Shown piece after piece: positions 5,921 to 11,078 of a DNA stretch of 11,078 bases (the first letter of the stretch is position 1; each line of letters begins with the position of its first letter). The stretch is taken from positions 1-11,078 of the forward strand of contig JAQBPI010000134.1 in NCBI GenBank assembly GCA_028287605.1, given 5' to 3'. Source of the DNA: Chloroflexota bacterium (GTDB taxonomy: Bacteria; Chloroflexota; Dormibacteria; Aeolococcales; Aeolococcaceae). Position numbers and translations under genes: made by a program. The notes under the pieces were generated by a model. The model was not told where the DNA came from and searched no databases. It saw only the letters and a program-made list of their open reading frames with translations.

Positions 5921-6752
5921 ATCGCCGGCTCCCGCCCAGGGGGTGGGCGGCCAGGAAGTCCAGCAGCCGGCTGAAGGCCTCGACGGGGCGTTCCATCCCG
6001 TAGGCGTGGCCGGTGCCCTCCAGCTCCTGGTACTCGGCGCCGGGGACGCCCGCGGCGAGGAGGCGGCCCTCCTCCACGGGGATCAGGCGGTCGGCGTCGC
6101 CGTGCTGGACCAGGGTGGGGACGCCGATCTCGCCGAGGCGGCCGGAGACGTCGAACGCCCGTCCGGTGCCGAGGTCGGCCATCGCCCGCATCGTCGCCAT
6201 GACCGTGTCGGGGCGCGACCCGGAGGCGGAGAGCACCGGGCCGAGCTCGCGCACCGACGGGTTCTCGGCGAGGAAGGCGTCGCTGAAGAGCAGCGGGAGC
6301 AGGCGGTCGAGGGCGCCGTCGGGGTCGGAGCTCATCCGCACGGTCGCCTGGGCGAGCTCGACCGCCTGGCCGCCGTTGGCGATGCGCAGCGGCGCCGCGG
6401 TGGTGCAGCCGAGCAGCAGCGAGCCCACCCGGTCGGGGTGATCGAGGGCGAGGCTGAGCGCGATCATGCCGCCCATCGAGATCCCGTGGACGTGCGCCCG
6501 CTCGACCCCGGCGGCGTCGAGCACGGCGGCGGCGTCGCCGGCCATGGTCTCGACGGTGAAGCCGTCGCCGCAGGGGCCGGAGCCGCCGGTGCCGCGGTTG
6601 TCGAAGCGGATCACCCGGAAGCCCCCGAGCATCGGCAGCATCGGCAGCCACGCGTCGCTGCTGAGACCGAAGCCCATCACCAGCAGCAGCGGCTCGCCGC
6701 CGCCCTGCTCCTCCCAGTGGATGCTCGCGCCGCTCGCCTCGGTCTGGGGCAC
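5919..6752 (-). CDS. Alpha/beta hydrolase
   Basis: A 277-residue single-domain alpha/beta hydrolase. The catalytic triad is visible: Ser92 in the nucleophile elbow GISMGG (90-95), Asp221 in HGDADRLIP (217-225) and His249 in GTGHAYG (246-252). The oxyanion region is VMGFGLSSDAW (25-35), followed by FDNRGTGGS (50-58), typical of the enol-lactonase, haloperoxidase-like and esterase branch. The start is GTG 6752: a strong AGGAGG (within 6758-6765) sits 7 bases upstream, and homology begins at once. Upstream in-frame codons reach past the divergent promoter and are not needed. No signal peptide, so cytoplasmic. The substrate is unknown. It is divergent from the class V aminotransferase and convergent with the secreted protein gene. 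Confidence 0.9.
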   Translation of the reverse strand: MPQTEASGASIHWEEQGGGEPLLLVMGFGLSSDAWLPMLPMLGGFRVIRFDNRGTGGSGPCGDGFTVETMAGDAAAVLDAAGVERAHVHGISMGGMIALSLALDHPDRVGSLLLGCTTAAPLRIANGGQAVELAQATVRMSSDPDGALDRLLPLLFSDAFLAENPSVRELGPVLSASGSRPDTVMATMRAMADLGTGRAFDVSGRLGEIGVPTLVQHGDADRLIPVEEGRLLAAGVPGAEYQELEGTGHAYGMERPVEAFSRLLDFLAAHPLGGSRR

Positions 6753-6757
6753 CGCCG

Positions 6758-6765
6758 CTCCTCCT
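6758..6765 (-). promoter_or_regulatory. Strong Shine-Dalgarno deciding the GTG start of the alpha/beta hydrolase
   Basis: The minus strand reads AGGAGGAG, 7 bases (after AGGAGG) from GTG 6752. It is the best ribosome binding site in the window and argues against any longer upstream start. Confidence 0.8.
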
Positions 6766-6789
6766 GATCCGCCGTCGCCACCGGACCAC

Positions 6790-6795
6790 AGCGTA
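6790..6795 (-). promoter_or_regulatory. Candidate -10 element (TACGCT) for the alpha/beta hydrolase
   Basis: The minus strand reads GGCTACGCTGTGG, about 37 bases before the GTG start, leaving room for the Shine-Dalgarno in the leader. No recognisable -35 is seen. It mirrors the GGCTACGAT on the opposite strand. Confidence 0.3.
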
Positions 6796-6821
6796 GCCAC
6801 CGCCCCGTCGTGGCGGCTGGC

Positions 6822-6827
6822 TACGAT
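6822..6827 (+). promoter_or_regulatory. Candidate -10 element (TACGAT) for the class V aminotransferase
   Basis: GGCTACGAT lies 45 bases before the ATG at 6873. A start site near 6834 would give a leader holding the GGGAGG (6853-6858) and AAGGAG (6863-6868) ribosome-binding sequences. The -35 is unclear. Confidence 0.35.
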
Positions 6828-6872
6828 GAGCATCCCCGCCCCAGGCCGGTGAGGGAGGTTGGAAGGAGACCG

Positions 6873-8012
6873 ATGACCGAGCCCCTGCTGATGATCCCCG
6901 GCCCCGTCCCGGTGCGGGAGGACGTCCTCCAGGCGCTCGCCGAGCCGGTGCGCAGCCACACCTCCGCGGAGAACGCGGCCGCGGTGCGGCGGGCGCAGCG
7001 GGGGATTCGCGGGCTGGTGGGCTCGGAGGCCGCGCTGGTCCACGTCTTCGCCGGCTCGGGCACGCTGGCCATGGAGGTCGCGCTGGTCAACCACGCCCGC
7101 CCCGGCGACCGGGTGGTGGTGTGCAGCGAGGGCTTCTTCGGCGACCGCTTCGCCGAGATCGGCACCGCGCTGGGCAACGACGTGGTGCCGCTGCGGTCCG
7201 GGTGGGGGAGGCGGCTCGACCCGGAGGAGGTGCGCCGCGCCTGCGCCGCCGGCCCGGCGCCCGCCCTGGTCACCGTCACCCATGTCGACACCAGCACCGG
7301 GGTGCTCGCCGACGTCGCCGGGCTGGTCGCCGCCGCCCGCGAGTGCGGCGCCCTGGTGGTGCTCGACGGCGTCTGCGCCACCGGGGCGGTGGAGGAGTCG
7401 ATGGACGCCTGGGGCGTCGACGTGGTCATCACCGGCGCGCAGAAGGGCCTCGGTCTGCCCCCCGGCCTCACCGTCGCCGCCGTCTCCGAGCGCGCCCGCG
7501 AGCGCCGCGCCGAGCTCGGCTCGATCGCCGCGTACTACGCCGACCTGCGCCGCTGGGAGCCGGTGATGGAGGAGCCGACCCGCTACTTCTCCACCCACGC
7601 CACCAGCCTCGTCCGCGCCCTCGGCGTCTCGCTCGACGCCATCGAGGCCGAGGGGCTGGGCCCGCGCTTCGAGCGCCACCGGCGCGTGGCCGCGGGGCTG
7701 CGCGCGGGGATGGCGGCGCTGGGGCTGACCCCGCTCACCGAGGCCGCGGCGCTGGCGCCGACGCTCAGCGTGCTGGCCGTTCCCGAGGGGGTCGCCGAGG
7801 CCGATCTGCGTGCCGGGATGGCCGCCCGGGGGGTGCTGGTGGCGGGCTGCCTGGGGGCCTTCGCCGGCCGCGGCATCCGCGTCGGGCACCTCGGCAACGT
7901 GGGCGCCGCCGAGGTGGAGCAGACCCTGCGGGCGGCGGCGAGCGCCCTGGGCACCGATCCTGCCGCGGCGCTCGAGGCGGCCGGCGCGGACCTCGGCGCC
8001 CTCACCGCCTGA
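6873..8012 (+). CDS. Class V PLP aminotransferase (alanine/serine-glyoxylate type)
   Basis: A 379-residue fold-type I aminotransferase. It opens with the family's IPGPVPV (8-14). It carries GSGTLAMEVA in the cofactor phosphate region (61-70), THVDTSTGV (136-144), VLDGVCATG with the pyridine-binding Asp165 (163-171), the PLP lysine Lys191 in TGAQKGLGLPPG (188-199), and the substrate-carboxylate arginine Arg336 in IRVGHLGN (335-342). These fit alanine-glyoxylate or serine-glyoxylate/pyruvate aminotransferases, which exchange an amino group between glyoxylate and an amino acid. Exact donors cannot be read off, and related phosphonate or sulfur-compound aminotransferases share the motifs. ATG 6873 is supported by AAGGAG four bases upstream. 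The gene is divergent from the alpha/beta hydrolase and is followed by htpX 124 bases on, without a terminator I can see. Confidence 0.88.
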   Translation: MTEPLLMIPGPVPVREDVLQALAEPVRSHTSAENAAAVRRAQRGIRGLVGSEAALVHVFAGSGTLAMEVALVNHARPGDRVVVCSEGFFGDRFAEIGTALGNDVVPLRSGWGRRLDPEEVRRACAAGPAPALVTVTHVDTSTGVLADVAGLVAAARECGALVVLDGVCATGAVEESMDAWGVDVVITGAQKGLGLPPGLTVAAVSERARERRAELGSIAAYYADLRRWEPVMEEPTRYFSTHATSLVRALGVSLDAIEAEGLGPRFERHRRVAAGLRAGMAALGLTPLTEAAALAPTLSVLAVPEGVAEADLRAGMAARGVLVAGCLGAFAGRGIRVGHLGNVGAAEVEQTLRAAASALGTDPAAALEAAGADLGALTA

Positions 8013-8070
8013 CCCCCTCGCCCTGTCCGTTTATCTGGAGGTCATCCCGGAGGCGTAATCTCCGCCCCAG

Positions 8071-8116
8071 CGGGGTAGTCTCACGCCCGGATTCCCCTCG
8101 CTGTCCGGGTACCCCG
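8071..8116 (+). promoter_or_regulatory. Nested hairpin in the htpX 5' leader
   Basis: CGGGGTA (8071-8077) pairs perfectly with TACCCCG (8110-8116). Inside it, CCCGGA (8086-8091) pairs perfectly with TCCGGG (8104-8109), stacked directly on the outer arm, with an 8-base bulge on the 5' side. AGGAG follows at 8120-8124, before the htpX ATG at 8137. A -10-like TAATCT at 8056-8061 would start a message close to the base of this stem. Another -10-like TAGTCT (8076-8081) lies inside the structure and would exclude it from the RNA. Regulatory meaning is inferred. Confidence 0.4.
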
Positions 8117-8136
8117 CTCAGGAGCCCCTCCGCACC

Positions 8137-9000
8137 ATGTGGCAGAACCTCAAGACCGCCTTCCTCCTCGCCCTTCTCGACGGGCTGTTCCTGCTCGTGG
8201 GCGGCGCCATCGGGCGCACCACCGGGCTGATCATCGCCGCCGTCTTCGCCCTGTTCATGAACGGCATCGCCTACTGGAACAGCGACAAGCTGGCCATCGC
8301 CGCGGTGCGTGGCCAGGAGGTCACGCCGCAGCAGTTCCCGGCGCTGCACCGCATCGTCGACGAGCTCTGCGCCGCGGCGCGGATGCCGAAGCCCCGGGTG
8401 TACATCTGCGACGACCCCTCGCCCAACGCGTTCGCCACGGGCCGCAACCCCCGGCACGCGGCGGTGTGCTGCACCCAGGGCATCCTCAACCTGGTCACCG
8501 AGCGTGAGCTCCGCGGCGTGCTCGGCCACGAGCTCTGCCACGTCCGCAACCGCGACATCCTCACCGCCTCGCTGGCGGCGACCATCGCCATGGGGATCTC
8601 GTTCATCGCCCAGATGGGGCAGTTCGCGCTCATCTTCGGAGGCTTCGGCGGCAACCGCGACGGCGAGGGCGGCGAGTCCTGGATCACCGTGCTGCTGCTG
8701 ATCATCGTGGCCCCGATCGCCGCGACCATCATCCAGCTGGGCATCAGCCGCGCCCGCGAGTACCAGGCCGACACCTGCGGAGCCCAGCTCTGCCACGACC
8801 CGCTGGCGCTGGCCAACGCCCTGCAGAAGCTCGAGTCGGCCACCCGCCGCATCCCCATGCAGGTGGCGCCGGCGGTCGCGCCGCTCTTCATCGTCAACCC
8901 CTTCGGCGGTCGGCGCCCCTCCTTCGCCAACCTCTTCTCCACGCACCCGCCGCTCGAGGAGCGGATCGCCCGCCTCCAGCGCATGGCCCAGGGCGGCTAG
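8137..9000 (+). CDS. htpX: HtpX-like M48 membrane zinc metalloprotease
   Basis: A 287-residue protein, standard HtpX length. HtpX is a membrane protease that cuts misfolded or damaged membrane proteins, acting beside FtsH. Two N-terminal membrane helices (about 7-26 and 29-47) lead to the catalytic site HELCH (131-135) with zinc ligands His131 and His135 and base Glu132. Two more hydrophobic segments follow (about 143-169 and 183-203). The third ligand Glu208 is in SRAREYQAD (204-212), and the FSTHPPLEERI end (267-277) is typical. The zinc motif has Cys where Ser or Ala is common. ATG 8137 has AGGAG 12 bases upstream, rather distant. The DedA gene starts 23 bases after the stop, so the two are probably co-transcribed and share a membrane-maintenance theme. 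Confidence 0.93.
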   Translation: MWQNLKTAFLLALLDGLFLLVGGAIGRTTGLIIAAVFALFMNGIAYWNSDKLAIAAVRGQEVTPQQFPALHRIVDELCAAARMPKPRVYICDDPSPNAFATGRNPRHAAVCCTQGILNLVTERELRGVLGHELCHVRNRDILTASLAATIAMGISFIAQMGQFALIFGGFGGNRDGEGGESWITVLLLIIVAPIAATIIQLGISRAREYQADTCGAQLCHDPLALANALQKLESATRRIPMQVAPAVAPLFIVNPFGGRRPSFANLFSTHPPLEERIARLQRMAQGG

Positions 9001-9023
9001 CAGAGCCGGGCCGGCGCCGCGCG

Positions 9024-9686
9024 GTGGTGGACCAGGCCCTCAGCTCCCTCGTCGACCATGTCGGCGCCTTCGCCTACGTGATCGTCCTCCTCGGCGTCGG
9101 CATCGAGTCGATGGGAGTGCCGGTTCCCGGCGAGACGGTGCTCATCGCCGGCGCCCTCCTGGCGGCGCGGGGCAACCTGAACCCCGCGCTGGTGGCGGCC
9201 TGTGCCTGCGTCGGGGCGGTGACCGGCGACAACATCGGCTACTGGGTGGGGCGGCGCTGGGGGCACAGGCTCGCCGGGGTGCCCGGGATGCGGCGCCTCT
9301 ACGACGAGCGCCGGATGGCCGTCGCCCAGGGCTTCTTCCGGCGCTGGGGGGTGCTGGCCGTCTTCTTCGGCCGCTTCGTCGCCCTGCTGCGGATCTTCGC
9401 GGGGCCGCTCGCGGGCATGAACGGCATGCCCTGGCCGCGCTTCTTCGCCGCCAACCTGCTCGGTGGCGCCCTCTGGGTGGGCGCGGTGGTGACCGCGGTG
9501 CTGCTCGTCGGCGATCGCGCCGTCACCCTGGTGACCCGCTCCGGCTACATCGGCCTGGGCGTGGTCGTGGTCCTCGGCGCCGGCGCCTGGTGGTGGCACC
9601 GGCGCCGGGTGCGCCACGAGCGCGAGGACGGCGAGCGCCTCCTGCTCGAGCAGGCCCGCCGGGCCTCGGGCCCGGGCGGGAGCTGA
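9024..9686 (+). CDS. DedA-family (SNARE-associated/VTT-domain) membrane protein
   Basis: A 220-residue polytopic membrane protein. The DedA hallmark IESMGVPVPGE (27-37) is followed by GDNIGYWVGRRWG (68-80) and FFGRFVALLRIFAGP (114-128), which holds the two conserved arginines Arg117 and Arg123. Further hydrophobic stretches at about 141-163 and 174-191 complete the fold, and the tail is charged and cytoplasmic-looking. DedA proteins act as lipid transporters or scramblases, for example of undecaprenyl phosphate or phosphatidylethanolamine, and help keep the proton gradient. Which lipid this one handles is not readable. Tandem GTG codons at 9024 and 9027 are both possible starts; no Shine-Dalgarno is seen, and translation may depend on coupling from htpX 23 bases upstream. 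Confidence 0.9.
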   Translation: MVDQALSSLVDHVGAFAYVIVLLGVGIESMGVPVPGETVLIAGALLAARGNLNPALVAACACVGAVTGDNIGYWVGRRWGHRLAGVPGMRRLYDERRMAVAQGFFRRWGVLAVFFGRFVALLRIFAGPLAGMNGMPWPRFFAANLLGGALWVGAVVTAVLLVGDRAVTLVTRSGYIGLGVVVVLGAGAWWWHRRRVRHEREDGERLLLEQARRASGPGGS

Positions 9687-9692
9687 GCGGCC

Positions 9693-9812
9693 TGGGCTCT
9701 CTGCGCTGCCGCGCAGACTGGGAGGCCTCCCCCAGGCCATCAGCTCCTATTGGGCTCTCTGCGCTGACGCGCAGAATTGGGAGGGGGGCCTCCCCCCAGG
9801 CCATCAGCTCCT
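9693..9812. repeat. Two tandem copies of a 56/62-bp double-hairpin element
   Basis: Copy A spans 9693-9748 and copy B 9751-9812, separated by two bases. Both begin TGGGCTCTCTGCGCTG and end GGCCATCAGCTCCT. Each has hairpin 1 with identical arms TCTGCGC and GCGCAGA around a 4-base loop (TGCC in A, TGAC in B), and hairpin 2 from GGGAGG and CCTCCC. Copy B is longer because of extra G/C in hairpin 2. It fills the gap between the convergent DedA and PH-like genes. Size, double hairpin and tandem layout resemble REP/BIME-type or miniature mobile repeats. There is no T-run, so a simple intrinsic terminator is not shown. Confidence 0.75.
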
Positions 9813-9813
9813 T

Positions 9814-9859
9814 CGTCGCTGACAGCCTTCCCCCTGCGTCGCTGACAGCCTTCCCCCTG
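9814..9859. repeat. Perfect 23-bp tandem duplication
   Basis: Two identical, abutting 23-base units (9814-9836 and 9837-9859) begin CGTCGCTGACAGCC and end TTCCCCCTG. They follow the double-hairpin repeat directly and end 11 bases before the stop of the PH-like gene. Perfect identity suggests a recent slippage or recombination event. Confidence 0.85.
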
Positions 9860-9869
9860 GTGGCCGCGG

Positions 9870-10400
9870 TCACCGCCGCGCCTCGGGAAGCGCGGCGCGG
9901 CGGGAGGGGTCGGCGTGGTAGCCGCGAACCGTCGCCAGGATGTCCTCCGGGCGCCCGGCGAGCGAGTCGGCGAACCAGCCGCCGTCGAAGGGCCGCCCGG
10001 CGGCGCGGAGCAGGGCGGCGGCGGGCTGGCGGCGCGGCGGCGGCACGCCCTCGCGGAGCCGGTAGGCGAGCACCACCCGGTTGCCCGCGCGGGTGATGTC
10101 GAGGTGGTCGATCACCTCCCACCGCGTGAGGCTGCTGAACGGGTACTGGCGCTGCAGCAGCCCCTCGCGGGTGAGCTCGAGCACCGGGCGGAAGAGCAGC
10201 CCGGTCACCAGCAGGGCCCCCACCGGCGCCGCCATCACCGCCCAGCCGTAGCTCAGGCCGTCGAGCAGGAAGAGCAGCCCGGCGATCTCCGTGAAGATCG
10301 CGAAGGGCAGCACCAGCACCGCCGGGCGCCGGGCGCGGAACCTCACCCGTCCGCGCTCGACCTCCAGGGCGGCCTGCGCCTCCGGGATGCCCTCTGCCAT
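9870..10400 (-). CDS. Membrane protein with a PH-like domain
   Basis: A 176-residue protein. A short N-terminal strand region (12-25) leads into two hydrophobic helices (about 26-47 and 52-70). A beta-rich segment follows: ELTREGLLQRQYPFSSLTRW (75-94), then VIDHLDIT and VVLAYRL. Two membrane helices followed by LTREGL/W-x-x-I-type strands are typical of small bacterial PH-domain membrane proteins; such domains are thought to act in membrane-linked protein contacts. Residues 120-176 are Arg/Pro/Ala-rich and less structured. ATG 10400 is taken as the start because a TACGAT hexamer ends 9 bases upstream, which suits a leaderless message. Function is unknown. It ends next to the repeat mosaic and is divergent, by 20 bases, from a small membrane protein. 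Confidence 0.75.
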   Translation of the reverse strand: MAEGIPEAQAALEVERGRVRFRARRPAVLVLPFAIFTEIAGLLFLLDGLSYGWAVMAAPVGALLVTGLLFRPVLELTREGLLQRQYPFSSLTRWEVIDHLDITRAGNRVVLAYRLREGVPPPRRQPAAALLRAAGRPFDGGWFADSLAGRPEDILATVRGYHADPSRRAALPEARR

Positions 10401-10408
10401 CGCTCTGT

Positions 10409-10415
10409 CATCGTA
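10409..10415. promoter_or_regulatory. Candidate overlapping -10 elements between divergent genes
   Basis: The minus strand reads TACGAT (10415-10410), 9 bases before ATG 10400 of the PH-like gene. The plus strand reads CATCGT (10409-10414), 6 bases before GTG 10421 of the small membrane protein. With only 20 bases between the start codons, both genes could use the two faces of one AT-containing site and produce leaderless messages. The minus-strand element is the better match. Confidence 0.35.
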
Positions 10416-10420
10416 GGGCG

Positions 10421-10666
10421 GTGCCGGACCCGACCGCTCTGCTTCCGCCCGCCGCCGCCACCCCCAGCCCCTTCGGCTCGTTGATCATCGGGGTGGCCCT
10501 GTTCGTGGTGGTGATCGTGGTCATCGTGGTGGTGATGGCCATCCTCCAGGCGGTGCTGCCGAGGACCGACACCGGGGCGGAGGAGGTGCACGAGCGCGAG
10601 CTCGAGGTGGAGCGGCGGGAGCAGCCCGACCCGGGCGGCGAGCACGACGGCGCCCCGGGGAGGTAG
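10421..10666 (+). CDS. Small single-pass membrane protein, function unknown
   Basis: An 81-residue protein. A Pro/Ala-rich N-terminus (1-18) precedes one long Val/Ile-rich membrane helix (about 19-45), and then comes a charged tail (EEVHERELEVERRE, 54-67) that could form a short coiled coil or protein contact. The start is GTG 10421, with no Shine-Dalgarno and only 20 bases to the divergent PH-like gene. It is supported by the clear hydrophobic block, codon style, and the fit between neighbouring genes. I do not recognise the family. The divergent pairing suggests a membrane function shared with the PH-like protein, but that is inference. The stop lies 5 bases before the operator of the ArsR-type gene. 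Confidence 0.6.
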   Translation: MPDPTALLPPAAATPSPFGSLIIGVALFVVVIVVIVVVMAILQAVLPRTDTGAEEVHERELEVERREQPDPGGEHDGAPGR

Positions 10667-10671
10667 TATGC

Positions 10672-10708
10672 ATAAAGGAGCCTTTATCTAATTATCCTTT
10701 ATGAAAGG
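10672..10708 (+). promoter_or_regulatory. AT-rich double palindrome, likely operator/promoter of the ArsR-type gene
   Basis: ATAAAGG-AG-CCTTTAT (10672-10687) is a perfect palindrome. CCTTT-ATG-AAAGG (10696-10708) is a second one reusing the same CCTTTAT half-site. Their centres are about 22 bases apart, roughly two DNA turns, so two dimers could bind on one face. Between them lies TAATTA (10689-10694), a plausible -10. This is the only strongly AT-rich patch in the window, and it sits against an ArsR-type gene, so autorepression is the natural reading. Confidence 0.65.
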
Positions 10709-10715
10709 GGCCGTT

Positions 10716-11078
10716 ATGGATCCCGGCCGTCGGCCGCCGCGTCTCGCCGCGCCGCGCCGGCTGGTCCCACCTCCGACGGAGCTCAGCGTGCACTTCGAGG
10801 GTCTGGCCCACCCCACCCGCCTCACCATCGTCGAGCGCCTCGCCGGCGCAGCCGAGGTGCGGGTGTCGGAGCTCGCCGAGCTCTGCAAGGTGAGCCAGCC
10901 ACGGATGAGCTGGCACCTGCGCATCCTGCGCCGGTCCCAGGTGATCAGCACCCGCCGGGAGGGCCGGGAGGTCTTCTGCCGGCTCGACCGCGAGGCGATC
11001 GCGGCGCACATGCGCAGCTTCATGAGGCTCATGCTCGTCAAGGGACCGGAGGGCGAGCTGTCGCCCGACCCGTGCCAG
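10716..11078 (+). CDS. ArsR/SmtB-type winged-helix regulator (partial, runs off the window)
   Basis: The first 121 codons of an open frame that continues past the right edge. After a basic Pro-rich start (3-20) comes a winged helix: FEGLAHPTRLTIVERLA (27-43), VRVSELAELCKVSQPRMSWHLRILRRSQVI with the recognition helix (about 49-78), and the wing STRREGREVFCRLD (79-92). The layout is that of ArsR-family dimeric repressors. At the position of the ArsR cysteine motif (CVCDLC) the residues are Arg, Ser and Ala, so it lacks the canonical arsenite site. Cysteines are present only near ELCKVS, VFCRL and at the cut end. ATG 10716 is favoured by AAAGGGG five bases upstream. The in-frame ATG at 10701 lies inside the second palindrome and has no Shine-Dalgarno. 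The effector is unknown. Confidence 0.85.
   Translation, partial: MDPGRRPPRLAAPRRLVPPPTELSVHFEGLAHPTRLTIVERLAGAAEVRVSELAELCKVSQPRMSWHLRILRRSQVISTRREGREVFCRLDREAIAAHMRSFMRLMLVKGPEGELSPDPCQ

Noticed and set aside
4567..6789. Long minus-strand frame across the secreted protein gene and the hydrolase
   Set aside because: It is antisense to a clear signal-peptide gene and out of frame with the genuine hydrolase; its Arg/Pro-rich translation has no domain.
8013..8136. HspR or CIRCE heat-shock operator in front of htpX
   Set aside because: Neither CTTGAGT-N7-ACTCAAG nor the CIRCE inverted repeat is present.
9693..9859. CRISPR array
   Set aside because: The copies abut with at most two bases between them, differ in length, and have no unique spacers; no cas gene is present.
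9523..10122. Minus-strand ORFs through the repeat region with similar peptides (MAWG ... SAESP) from both repeat copies
   Set aside because: The similarity comes from the tandem DNA repeat, not from protein selection. The frames overlap the DedA and PH-like genes and have no clear start or ribosome binding site.
10688..11041. Minus-strand ORFs at the right edge
   Set aside because: The plus strand encodes an unmistakable ArsR-type winged helix over the same bases, with operator and ribosome binding site in place.

Overview
The window is very GC-rich (third codon positions almost all G or C) and densely coded on both strands. It uses GTG starts freely, and several genes have a TACNNT -10-like hexamer just upstream of the start codon with no Shine-Dalgarno sequence, which suggests leaderless transcripts. 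This fits a high-GC soil-type bacterium, either Actinomycetota or a Chloroflexota/Dormibacterota-like lineage. The lineage is inferred from style only; no rRNA or lineage marker is present.

Layout. 1-91: the 3' end of a zinc-ribbon protein. 93-779 (-): RNase HII, convergent with it. 780-904: divergent promoter region. 905-4510 (+): a tightly overlapping three-gene operon of HMG-CoA lyase, the carboxyltransferase subunit of an acyl-CoA carboxylase (methylcrotonyl-CoA-like) and an MBL-fold hydrolase. This points to leucine/isovalerate or another branched acyl-CoA breakdown route; the biotin-carrying partner subunit must lie elsewhere. 4511-4651: an intergenic leader with a palindrome and two adjacent hairpins. 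4652-5842 (+): a secreted, almost uncharged, repetitive Gly/Leu/Thr/Val/Pro-rich protein of no family I recognise, followed by a rho-independent terminator.

5919-6752 (-): an alpha/beta hydrolase, divergent from 6873-8012 (+), a class V PLP aminotransferase of the alanine/serine-glyoxylate type. 8137-9000 and 9024-9686 (+): an HtpX-like membrane metalloprotease and a DedA-family membrane protein, probably co-transcribed, with a large hairpin in the htpX leader. 9693-9859: an intergenic mosaic of two kinds of tandem repeat between convergent genes. 9870-10400 (-): a two-helix membrane protein with a PH-like domain, divergent by only 20 bp from 10421-10666 (+), a small single-pass membrane protein. 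10672-10708: an AT-rich double palindrome in front of an ArsR-type regulator that runs off the right edge (10716-11078).

Most of the content is ordinary core metabolism and membrane quality control. The parts least explained by known families are the secreted repeat protein with its structured leader, the mosaic intergenic repeat, the leaderless nine-codon upstream ORF that ends just before the HMG-CoA lyase start, and the ArsR regulator, which lacks the classical metal-binding cysteines. I see no phage, transposase, CRISPR, toxin-antitoxin or defence system.
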